Shown piece after piece: positions 1 through 5,421 of a stretch of 5,687 nucleotides of DNA (its first letter is position 1; every line of letters starts with the position of its first letter). The translations under genes and the position numbers were made by a program. The DNA is from Nitrososphaeria archaeon (lineage in GTDB: Archaea; Thermoproteota; Nitrososphaeria; Conexivisphaerales; UBA164). Under the pieces are notes generated by a model, which was not told where the DNA came from, ran no database searches, and saw only the letters and a list, made by a program, of their open reading frames with translations. Location of the stretch: the NCBI GenBank assembly GCA_029775955.1, contig JARVJW010000019.1, positions 1 to 5,687 on the forward strand, in the 5' to 3' direction.

Positions 1-143
1 AAATTAACTATTTTTTGATATATGCAACAAAGCACTTTTCTACTATTTGAACCACTAAGAACATTTTCCTTTCCTTTATGGTTAGCTGTGCATTAGTGCA
101 TTGGCCCTTATTTGTCAATCAATAGCGAATTGGCAACTGGAAA

Positions 144-173
144 GGTTTACAGTTGTTAAAGAAACTGTAAGTC
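144..173. repeat. Inverted repeat, 8 bp perfect core, 8-nt loop
   Basis: TTACAGTT (147-154) is followed by the exact complement AACTGTAA (163-170). On the plus strand the stem can be extended to 11 pairs with two G-U wobbles; on the minus strand those positions would be A-C mismatches. It lies inside the decayed tnpB remnant. No function is assigned. Confidence 0.5.
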
Positions 174-220
174 AGGGTAGAACGCTCTATTGTACATGAA
201 GACCTGCAGATTGGCTTGCT

Positions 221-274
221 CCGTCTGCTTCAATGCTTCAGATACTGCATATTCGTCTGTACCAAAGCAGACGG
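221..274. repeat. Inverted repeat, 10-bp perfect arms, 34-nt spacer
   Basis: CCGTCTGCTT (221-230) is perfectly complementary to AAGCAGACGG (265-274), separated by exactly 34 nt. The arms fall in the tnpB remnant where it would encode the FPSALVQT and SEALKQTE segments. The same arm length and spacer length recur in the repeat at 344-397. The repeat is directly visible, but its role is unknown. Confidence 0.6.
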
Positions 275-343
275 AAATGTGGGGATCGCTTACCTGTTTG
301 TATGTGCCAGCTTGTTGTATATCTTTTCAAAGAACCATCTGGC

Positions 344-397
344 AAGCTTCCCTGAGTTGCATTCCTGTTTGAGGAGGGATTGGTCATAGGGAAGCTT
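344..397. repeat. Inverted repeat, 10-bp perfect arms, 34-nt spacer
   Basis: AAGCTTCCCT (344-353) is perfectly complementary to AGGGAAGCTT (388-397), again with a 34-nt spacer. The spacer contains its own small hairpin, TCCT (363-366) with AGGA (372-375). It overlaps the first codons of the decayed tnpB. A weaker 6-bp pair, TGCCAG (305-310) with CTGGCA (339-344), abuts it. Confidence 0.6.
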
Positions 398-412
398 AAT
401 GGTACTGAACAT

Positions 413-500
413 TGTTTGTTATATTATATTATAATTTATTAATCTTCATTTGTGTTTGCTTTCATCCATAAATGGTGTGGGTTTTCCCGCTCACTGTTGA
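413..500. other. AT-rich intergenic spacer, possible left end of the decayed tnpB element
   Basis: This stretch lies between the tnpB remnant start and the terminator of the 156-residue gene. It holds no coding sequence. The part next to tnpB (about 420-445) is almost pure A/T. A small hairpin at 475-494 (GTG..GGG, TTTT loop, CCC...CAC) could be a left-end imperfect palindrome of the IS200/IS605 element, but that rests only on its position upstream of tnpB. Confidence 0.3.
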
Positions 501-549
501 TAAATAAAAATTATTAATAGAGGTAAAACTTACTCCTTTCAAGGGTAAG
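501..549 (-). terminator. Probable transcription terminator after the 156-residue gene
   Basis: Seven bases past the TGA stop of the upstream gene (556-558), the minus strand forms a hairpin with arms CTTAC and GTAAG (529-549), extended inward by CCT/AGG around a bulge. TTTT (525-528) follows, then a T-rich tract (about 501-511). Archaeal termination depends chiefly on the T-tracts, so the hairpin may be incidental. It would separate this gene from the tnpB remnant. Confidence 0.45.
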
Positions 550-555
550 AGGATG

Positions 556-1026
556 TCAGGAAAGCCAATAATAAGGATCTATTTCACTCCTTCTTTTTGA
601 GAATGCCCTGCTGTATGCTTCTTCATATTCTTCCGCCAGCTTGTTTATATCCTTAAATCCATACTCTGCGTTATCTATAATAATTTCCTTATAATAAATG
701 ATTTCAGAATTCTCATTTGAATGTTTTATAAGCTTTCCTTTAACCTTAACCTTTGCCTTTTCCATATGTTCTCCATCTTTGGGGTCAGCTTCTATGTTGA
801 ATGCGTAAACCATTTTATCCCCATTATCAAGTTCTACCATAACTACCGGTTCAACGCTTCCTGCCAGATTGAATACCTTTCTCAGCACATCCCTGTACTT
901 CTGGTCAGCACGCGGTTCAGGCAATCTGGCAAGGCCTACTACACTATTTCTTTTAAAAGTGCTTGAAAGTTCAGCAAGCAGAGCCCGTGTATCTTTATCA
1001 GCTTTTATTACTTTCATCATCATCAT
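556..1026 (-). CDS. Unrecognised 156-residue protein
   Basis: I do not recognise this family. It is soluble and highly charged, with no signal peptide or membrane segment. Residues ~28-90 (around VVGLARLPEP and PVVMVELDNGDKMVYAFNIE) and 91-115 (KVKVKGKL, EIIYYKEIII) alternate hydrophobic and polar residues, suggesting a small beta-rich domain. The C-terminus (~118-146, DINKLAEEYEEAYSRAFSKR) looks like an amphipathic helix. There are no cysteines and no obvious catalytic motif. The reading frame is uninterrupted, with normal amino-acid composition and stops in flanking frames, so it is very likely a real gene. It begins with four consecutive ATG codons (1026-1015). A TATA-like box at about 1041-1049 lies at the right distance for a leaderless start at the third or fourth ATG, so the protein may start 2-3 residues later than given. 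It is 56 nt downstream of the adenylyltransferase gene. That proximity does not reveal a function. Confidence 0.8.
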   Translation of the reverse strand: MMMMKVIKADKDTRALLAELSSTFKRNSVVGLARLPEPRADQKYRDVLRKVFNLAGSVEPVVMVELDNGDKMVYAFNIEADPKDGEHMEKAKVKVKGKLIKHSNENSEIIYYKEIIIDNAEYGFKDINKLAEEYEEAYSRAFSKRRSEIDPYYWLS

Positions 1027-1040
1027 TATTCAGGAAGCAC

Positions 1041-1049
1041 ATTTTAACG
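1041..1049 (-). promoter_or_regulatory. Candidate TATA box for the 156-residue gene
   Basis: The minus strand reads GTTAAAAT here, a fair archaeal TATA-like sequence. Its centre is about 19 nt from the first ATG but 25-28 nt from the third and fourth ATGs, which is the spacing expected for a leaderless transcript. No strong Shine-Dalgarno sequence precedes the ATG run. Confidence 0.35.
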
Positions 1050-1070
1050 TTTTCCATGATTGAATGGCAA

Positions 1071-1086
1071 TTAGGCTATTGCCTAA
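1071..1086 (-). other. Small hairpin over the stop codon of the adenylyltransferase gene
   Basis: TTAGGC (1071-1076) pairs perfectly with GCCTAA (1081-1086) around a 4-nt loop. The TAG stop of the upstream gene (1085-1083) is within the stem. No T-run follows on the minus strand, so it is not a convincing terminator. It could affect 3'-end stability or partly attenuate read-through into the next gene. Confidence 0.3.
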
Positions 1087-1571
1087 ATTGGTTCAACTTC
1101 AAGTGCTGTTTTCTGGCCTATTTCATCCATCTTTCCTACCTTGATCCATGATGATGATATTTTATTTCCGGACTCAGATAGCACTAGAGGTATGACATAT
1201 ATTGACATTTCATCAAGCCCAATTTTTTTCCTTATACTGTTGGCTTTTAGCGCGCTGGCAAATGTTTCTGGGCTGACAACAATAAAGTCAACAACCTCCT
1301 TTATGGCAGGGCCATATGGATCATTTAATTGCGTTATCCAGAAGGCGCTGTTTTCAGAAATTTCGTTAATTATAGTCAACAACCTGTAAACTCTGTCAGT
1401 GTAAGTAACGTCCAGCTTTTTCCCTAGCTTTTCTGCAAATTTGTCAGAAGTTACACCTATTATAACCTCATCCCCCAATTTAAATGATTTATCAAGCAAC
1501 CTGATGTGTCCCCTGTGTATAGTTTCAAATGTACCACCAACAGCTACCCTTGTCAACGGGTTCTTAAACAA
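1083..1571 (-). CDS. coaD: Phosphopantetheine adenylyltransferase, archaeal type
   Basis: This enzyme transfers AMP from ATP to 4'-phosphopantetheine, giving dephospho-CoA, the penultimate step of cytoplasmic CoA synthesis. The 162-residue length fits the archaeal/eukaryotic-like PPAT family of nucleotidyltransferases. Visible motifs are VAVGGTFETIHRGH (residues 9-22) with the ATP-binding HxGH at 19-22; YTDR (57-60) in the region that binds nucleotide; DFIVVSPET (95-103); and ISSSWI (138-143) at the place of the ISSTRI-type C-terminal nucleotide-binding motif. The Trp at 142 replaces the Arg I would expect there. The start is TTG at 1571-1569. There is no in-frame ATG upstream before a TAA, and the next possible start (TTG at codon 6) would still retain all motifs. 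It lies 24 nt after the transporter gene, so co-transcription is plausible, but a TATA-like element about 29 nt upstream of the TTG suggests its own leaderless promoter. Confidence 0.92.
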   Translation of the reverse strand: MFKNPLTRVAVGGTFETIHRGHIRLLDKSFKLGDEVIIGVTSDKFAEKLGKKLDVTYTDRVYRLLTIINEISENSAFWITQLNDPYGPAIKEVVDFIVVSPETFASALKANSIRKKIGLDEMSIYVIPLVLSESGNKISSSWIKVGKMDEIGQKTALEVEPI

Positions 1572-1593
1572 ATAGTGCCTTTTAAATGCTACC

Positions 1594-1606
1594 CTTTAAA
1601 TTATAG
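1594..1606 (-). promoter_or_regulatory. Candidate TATA box for the adenylyltransferase gene
   Basis: The minus strand reads CTATAATTTAAAG, centred about 29 nt before the TTG start at 1571 and overlapping the TAA stop of the transporter. A second A/T box (ATTTAAAAG, about 1580-1589) is too close to the start for a TATA role. The spacing fits a leaderless or nearly leaderless mRNA. Confidence 0.35.
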
Positions 1607-2777
1607 ATGCAAGCCCTAAAATCCCGCCCACTGCTATGCCCAAGCTCATTAGCCAGAAAATATATACCTCCCTTTTTTTAATTGCATTACCATTCATTAT
1701 TCGTTTATCAGCTATAAGCTTTCCAAGGAAGATCAGCAACGGAATTAGCACTACTGTGTATATTACCATTAAGTTAAGTATCAATGAAAGGTAATTATTT
1801 ACAAGCAGAACCAGAGCAACTGCAGGGACACTTTCTATCAGATATACTTTATAGTATTGCCCTTTTCCCTTAAGTCCCATGGCTTCAACAACTCCCCAAG
1901 CGGAGCCCATTGACACGACAACCAGTGCCAAAAACCCTGAAGCCAAGAACCCTATCCCCAACACTGGCCTCGCGTAATTACCAGCTATAGCTAAAGCGCT
2001 CGCTATTGCTGAAATATTGTTAATATTTTCCACTTTAATAAAGGAACCATCGATAACCACAATAGCCATTAGCACTTCTGAAACTATTGCCCCAATCAAG
2101 GTTTCAAGCCTTTCATTTCTGAGGTCTGACATTTTAAGCTTTTTCCTTGAGTCTGCCCCCGAGTGAAAAAAGAGCATCCAGGGCATTATCACTGCTCCAA
2201 TGCTGGCTGCCATCATATAATCAAACGAGGAGTTTTCATAAGGTTGAATTGGATTCAACCCTAGTTTCACAACGCTGACCATGTCAGGCCTGAATATTGT
2301 AACTGTAACAGCTATAACTGCGACCAAAATAAAGCTTATCGGCAACAGCGCAGCCTCAGTTTCCCTGTAGTGCCTGCTGTAAATGACCATAAAGTGCGCA
2401 GCAAAAATTATCAGCAACCCGGGCACTATGGGAAGTCTCAGCATATATAGGCCAACTGCCATTCCAGCATATTCCACTACATACTCTAGGAAGTCAGTTA
2501 CCGCCATGGGGAACGATGATATAAGCGCAGTCCTTTTGCCGAACCTTTTCCTTATTGCTTCACCAAGGCCAAGCCCCCCCACAGTTCCGAGCATGCCAGC
2601 TGCATCCTGAATGAAGAAAAGCGGCAGGGTGAGTATCAGCATTATAAATACCATTCTATATCCCCACACAGCCCCTGCTTCAAGCCCCTCAATTATTGAA
2701 GCTACATCAACATCAGCAATCATTACTAGCCATGCAGGCCCAAATACCCTAAGAAAATTCCTAATGTCCTCAACCAA
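1596..2777 (-). CDS. NRAMP-superfamily divalent metal transporter with divergent binding-site motifs
   Basis: Integral membrane protein of the NRAMP superfamily (proton-coupled metal importers and relatives), about 393 residues from the TTG chosen here. The frame stays open upstream to a GTG at 2915, which would give 439 residues. Counting from that GTG, eleven hydrophobic segments begin near residue 57. TM1 contains GPAWLVMIADVDVASI (59-74); the canonical DPGN metal site aligns with DVAS (70-73), keeping Asp70 but not Pro-Gly-Asn. TM6 has IMPWMLFFHS (243-252) in place of MPHNLYLHS, keeping the metal-liganding Met244 but changing His to Trp246. TM3 carries TDFLEYVVEYAG. The first 46 residues of the long form are basic, not membrane-like, and derive from the GC-rich IS-like segment, so they are probably not native. 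TTG at 2777 is preceded directly by GGAGA and is the last start before TM1; GTG at 2798 is an alternative. The substrate (Mn, Fe, Mg or other) cannot be assigned. Confidence 0.85.
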   Translation of the reverse strand: MVEDIRNFLRVFGPAWLVMIADVDVASIIEGLEAGAVWGYRMVFIMLILTLPLFFIQDAAGMLGTVGGLGLGEAIRKRFGKRTALISSFPMAVTDFLEYVVEYAGMAVGLYMLRLPIVPGLLIIFAAHFMVIYSRHYRETEAALLPISFILVAVIAVTVTIFRPDMVSVVKLGLNPIQPYENSSFDYMMAASIGAVIMPWMLFFHSGADSRKKLKMSDLRNERLETLIGAIVSEVLMAIVVIDGSFIKVENINNISAIASALAIAGNYARPVLGIGFLASGFLALVVVSMGSAWGVVEAMGLKGKGQYYKVYLIESVPAVALVLLVNNYLSLILNLMVIYTVVLIPLLIFLGKLIADKRIMNGNAIKKREVYIFWLMSLGIAVGGILGLASII

Positions 2778-2782
2778 TCTCC

Positions 2783-3010
2783 GTGATGTGCCTCCCACCG
2801 CTAAGGCGTGTAGGCTTCCCTTCTTGCGAAGGTATGCTGCGCACGACCATCTCTGAAGAGACCTTTTGGCATGGTCCGATGGATGGCAAACCATGGGAAC
2901 TGCCTTTACGCGCACTCTCAGTCCGAGAGCCTTCCATCAGAGTACTGTTCTCCAAGGCATTACATGCTTTTAGGTTCGCTTTCATTCCACCCATAAAGTG
3001 AGATTTCCTG
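2783..3010 (-). mobile_element. Right-end remnant of a tnpB-only IS200/IS605 (IS1341-type) element, possibly with omega-RNA-like structure
   Basis: This segment is visibly more GC-rich than the flanking genes. Read on the minus strand it contains successive hairpins: CTCTC/GAGAG (2915-2929); GACCAT/ATGGTC (2845-2850 with 2871-2876) around TCTC/GAGA; and CCTTC-GCAA-GAAGG (2819-2832), a GNRA loop only on the minus strand. It ends in an imperfect terminal hairpin followed by TCAC. The order GAAGCC, GCCTT, GGAGG, TCAC matches the right-end motif I remember from many archaeal and bacterial tnpB elements. In functional elements the right end also specifies the 3' part of the omega-RNA, whose guide begins just past the boundary. 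Here that would be inside the transporter's 5' end. The left boundary is uncertain. Confidence 0.5.
2791..2814 (-). repeat. Terminal imperfect hairpin of the IS200/IS605-like right end
   Basis: On the minus strand, CCT (2814-2812) pairs with AGG (2793-2791), CAC with GTG, and GC with GC around a CTTA loop, with one bulge and a small internal loop. The GGAGG in its 3' arm would also serve as a Shine-Dalgarno-like sequence 13 nt before the TTG at 2777. TCAC at 2786-2783 is the likely element boundary. Confidence 0.45.
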
Positions 3011-3021
3011 CTCATTTTGTT

Positions 3022-3029
3022 AAAAAAAA
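3022..3029 (-). terminator. T8 tract downstream of the Cdc48-like gene
   Basis: The minus strand has eight consecutive T residues starting about 28 nt after the TAA stop of the ATPase gene. Poly-T tracts are the main intrinsic termination signal in archaea. No clear hairpin precedes it. Confidence 0.5.
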
Positions 3030-3040
3030 CTTAATATGAT

Positions 3041-3050
3041 TGTTTTTAAG
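3041..3050 (-). promoter_or_regulatory. Weak TATA-like box ahead of the IS remnant and transporter
   Basis: The minus strand reads CTTAAAAACA. It is the only A/T box I can find in the short gap after the ATPase gene, and would start transcription around 3015-3022, near the ATG at 3015. If used, it would drive the IS-remnant RNA together with the transporter and possibly the genes after it. The match to the TATA consensus is modest. Confidence 0.25.
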
Positions 3051-3056
3051 CGTTGT

Positions 3057-5279
3057 TCAAAAGTTAAGTGTCCTTTTGTATTTTTCAATGTCCTGCTGAG
3101 AGAGTGATGGCTTTACAGTTTGCAACGCTTCCTCGAAGTGCTTTATTTTAACTGGCCTTGCATGGTCAAGCTTTTCACTTATGCTCTCCCTTATGGCAAG
3201 CATTGCAGCTTCCCTTGTCAGTGAAGAAAGGTCTGCACCAGTGTACCCTGCAGTCCTTTTAGCTAACTCATTCAGGTAATTTCCCTTTACAACTTCATCG
3301 TCCAACTTCATATTCCTAGTGTGCACCTTAAGTATATCAAGCCTAGCCTGTTCATCTGGTGGAGGCACATAAACAAGCCTGTCAAACCTCCCCGGCCTCA
3401 GAAGGGCTTGGTCAACCATATCGGGCCTGTTTGTAGCTGCCATTACCACTACGTTCTTGAGTGGTGCAATTCCATCCATCTCAGCAAGTATCTGATTTAC
3501 TATTCTGTCTGTTGCACCACTGTCAGCCCTTGAACCTCTTTCTGGTGCAATTGAATCCAACTCATCAAAAAATACCACACTGGGCGCAGCTGCCCTGGCT
3601 TTCTTAAATATTTCCCTTATAGCCTTTTCAGATTCACCAAACCACTTGCTCAGCACCTCTGGTCCCCTGATTGATATAAAGTTAGAGTTGCTCTCAGTTG
3701 CCACTGCCTTTGCAAGCATTGTCTTTCCAGAGCCAGGCGGGCCGTAAAGCAAAATGCCCTTTGGCGGCTCCGTTCCAACTTCCTTGAACATATTGGGATA
3801 TTTAAGCGGCCATTCAACCATTTCCCTGAGTTCCTGCTTTATTCTGCCATAGCCCCCTATATCATCCCACTTGACATCGGGAGACTCAATTATCACCTCC
3901 CTGAGAACTGTAGGTTGTATATCTCTCATTGCTTCTAGAAAATCCCTCATCCTTATTTTTATTTTTGAAAGCTGTTCAGGTGGAACCTGTGGTTGTTCCA
4001 CATCTAACTCCTTTTTAGTTTCAATTGCCTCCCTCAGCCTTATCATTGCCGCTTCCCTTGCCAGAGCTGCAATGTCGGCACCAGTGTACCCATGAGTCAT
4101 GTCCGCAAGAATTTCAAGCTCAACCCTGTCATCCTGGGAGCAAATCTTTTCCTTGACATCCATGTCTGAACATAGAGGCACATTTCTGGTGTGCACGTTC
4201 AGTATCTCAAGCCTAGCCTTCTTGTCAGGCATTCCTATGTTTATTTCCCTGTCAAATCTACCAGGCCTCCTAAGTGCAGGGTCAACGGCATCAGGCCTGT
4301 TTGTGGCACCTATTACTATTACCTGTCCCCTTTCCTGCAGGCCATCCATCATTGTCAAAAGCTGAGCAACTATTCTTGTCTCAACTTCCCCTTTAACTTC
4401 TTCACGCTTTGGTGCGATCGCATCTATTTCGTCTATAAATATTATTGCCGGTGCATTCTTTTTTGCCTCATCAAATATTTCTCTGATTTTCCCCTCAGAT
4501 TCACCATAATATTTGCTCATTATTTCAGGGCCATTAATTGAAGTAAAGTAGGCATTTGACTCTGAGGCGACTGCCTTTGCCAGCAAAGTCTTTCCAGTGC
4601 CTGGAGGGCCGCTGAGCAGAACTCCACGTGGGGGTTCCACGCCAAGGTGTTTGAATATTTCAGGATGTCTGAGTGGAAGTTCAATCATCTCCCTTACCTT
4701 TCTCTTAGCTTCCTCCAGATCCCCTATATCCTCCCATGATGTTCTCGGTGCCGAAACTTCAGCTTGTTTGACTGGCTCTTCCTTCACTTGAACTTCTGTC
4801 CTTTCCCCAACGTATGCAGCCTGACCTGGAGTTACAGATGATACGACAAACATTATTGTTCCATAATATGAAGGGAATTCAATTGCCTGTCCCTTCCAAA
4901 CTGGCTTTGTATAAAGGACTTCTTTTTTCATATATTCCATGAACTCTGGGGCAAAGCTCACTGTCTGCTCTGTGGGTGCAATGATTACCCTCTGAGCCTC
5001 GGAAAGCCTTGCCCTCTTAACCACAACTGCTTCCCCGATGCTTACCCCTGCGCTTTGCCTTATCATGCCGTCCATCCTTATGTAGCTTTTTTCCTCATCT
5101 TCAGAATATGCAGGGAGAACCTGAGCATAAGAACTTTTTCCATTGCCAACAATCTCAACATAGTCCCCTGGGTTAAGGTCAAGCTGGCTCATCTGACGCT
5201 GAGAGATCCTGACCAGATACCTTCCTACATCCCTTGCCCTGGCTTCAGCTGCATATAATGTTATTTCATTTTTAACCAT
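3057..5279 (-). CDS. Cdc48/VAT-type two-domain AAA+ ATPase (p97 homologue)
   Basis: Hexameric cytoplasmic unfoldase that pulls substrates through a central pore using ATP, in archaea thought to feed the 20S proteasome. At 740 residues it is close to Thermoplasma VAT (745). The N-domain (~1-175) has the double-psi barrel signature (LNPGDYVEIVG, 35-45). D1 has Walker A GPPGTGKT (224-231), pore loop KYYG (256-259), Walker B IIFIDE (279-284), sensor N327 and arginine fingers R338/R341. D2 has Walker A GPPGSGKT (513-520), pore loop KWFG (545-548), Walker B VVFFDE (568-573) and R628/R631. All catalytic residues are present, so both rings should hydrolyse ATP. The tail stops at KYKRTLNF, about 20 residues shorter than VAT, with no C-terminal hydrophobic-Tyr-X proteasome-docking motif. 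The ATG start is supported by a TATA box 26 nt upstream. The gene appears to be transcribed alone. Confidence 0.97.
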   Translation of the reverse strand: MVKNEITLYAAEARARDVGRYLVRISQRQMSQLDLNPGDYVEIVGNGKSSYAQVLPAYSEDEEKSYIRMDGMIRQSAGVSIGEAVVVKRARLSEAQRVIIAPTEQTVSFAPEFMEYMKKEVLYTKPVWKGQAIEFPSYYGTIMFVVSSVTPGQAAYVGERTEVQVKEEPVKQAEVSAPRTSWEDIGDLEEAKRKVREMIELPLRHPEIFKHLGVEPPRGVLLSGPPGTGKTLLAKAVASESNAYFTSINGPEIMSKYYGESEGKIREIFDEAKKNAPAIIFIDEIDAIAPKREEVKGEVETRIVAQLLTMMDGLQERGQVIVIGATNRPDAVDPALRRPGRFDREINIGMPDKKARLEILNVHTRNVPLCSDMDVKEKICSQDDRVELEILADMTHGYTGADIAALAREAAMIRLREAIETKKELDVEQPQVPPEQLSKIKIRMRDFLEAMRDIQPTVLREVIIESPDVKWDDIGGYGRIKQELREMVEWPLKYPNMFKEVGTEPPKGILLYGPPGSGKTMLAKAVATESNSNFISIRGPEVLSKWFGESEKAIREIFKKARAAAPSVVFFDELDSIAPERGSRADSGATDRIVNQILAEMDGIAPLKNVVVMAATNRPDMVDQALLRPGRFDRLVYVPPPDEQARLDILKVHTRNMKLDDEVVKGNYLNELAKRTAGYTGADLSSLTREAAMLAIRESISEKLDHARPVKIKHFEEALQTVKPSLSQQDIEKYKRTLNF

Positions 5280-5300
5280 AATAAAAATTGAAATTATATG

Positions 5301-5309
5301 TATATAAAA
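5301..5309 (-). promoter_or_regulatory. TATA box of the Cdc48-like gene
   Basis: The minus strand reads TTTTATATA, a near-perfect archaeal TATA box centred 26 nt before the ATG at 5279. This spacing puts the transcription start at or next to the ATG, so the mRNA is probably leaderless. No Shine-Dalgarno sequence is present, consistent with that. Confidence 0.7.
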
Positions 5310-5421
5310 TTAATTGCAAAACCATACTTCCACAAGTAGCAATATTTCACTTCTAACTAGATAAGCTTTGCATAATTGAAAAACATACTAAACTAAAAAA
5401 AGCAATTTAAATTTTAACCAT
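5310..5421. other. AT-rich intergenic region upstream of the ATPase gene
   Basis: I see no gene here. The stretch between the TATA box and the IS-like hairpin is A/T-rich with short A-runs (for example 5394-5401 on the plus strand). It may hold upstream promoter elements, but no operator-like palindrome stands out. Confidence 0.4.

Larger units (their letters stand above)
1..412 (-). pseudogene. tnpB: Decayed tnpB (IS200/IS605-family TnpB), N-terminal part, running off the left edge
   Basis: TnpB is the RNA-guided RuvC-type nuclease encoded by IS200/IS605 elements; this copy is broken. An ATG at 412-410 opens the typical archaeal TnpB N-terminus (MFSTIKLPYDQSLLK), but that frame stops at TAA 292-290. 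Family-like pieces then appear in different minus-strand frames. EACQMVL is followed by a stop. FPSALVQT lies in the first frame beyond its stop. ASEALKQT-like SEALKQTE runs on to YNRAFYPDLQFL, ending at a TAA at 158-156. From about 175 a further frame gives TNAQLTIKERKMFLVVQIVE, interrupted by one TGA and ending at a TAG at 10-8. The order matches the first ~140 residues of a ~400-residue TnpB. At least two or three frameshifts and several stops make it non-functional. The RuvC domain and zinc ribbon would lie beyond the window. Identification is from remembered family motifs, not a search. Confidence 0.8.
2770..3015 (-). pseudogene. Possible TnpB C-terminal fragment (81-codon ORF)
   Basis: An open frame from ATG 3015 to TGA 2770 ends in QEGKPTRLSGGRHIT. 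This resembles the low-complexity tail that many TnpB proteins acquire by translating into the element's right end (typically QEAP-rich-in-R/G). No zinc-ribbon cysteines or RuvC residues are present, so at best only the extreme C-terminus survives. Its TGA (2772-2770) overlaps the proposed TTG start of the transporter, which could permit translational coupling if it is translated. It could instead be a chance open frame across a structured RNA segment. Confidence 0.4.

Noticed and set aside
190..372. Plus-strand 60-codon ORF
   Set aside because: It is antisense to a region whose minus strand carries ordered TnpB-like pieces, and its own product shows no recognisable domain and is cysteine-rich in a random way.
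2611..2856. Plus-strand ORFs opposite the transporter and ATPase genes
   Set aside because: These are shadows of strongly supported minus-strand genes; their translations lack motifs and they have no promoters or ribosome sites.
2915..2930. GTG at 2915 as the true transporter start
   Set aside because: It would add 46 basic, non-membrane residues read from the IS-like segment ahead of TM1, unlike NRAMP N-termini. TTG 2777 or GTG 2798 is preferred, though the longer form cannot be excluded.
2783..3010. SRP RNA, RNase P RNA or a metal riboswitch ahead of the transporter
   Set aside because: The stretch is structured and GC-rich, but I could not find the SRP helix-8 GGAAGG...AGCA core, the RNase P ACAGAA...GGCUUA or GGAAAGUC blocks, or any known riboswitch core. 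The terminal motif fits a tnpB right end better.
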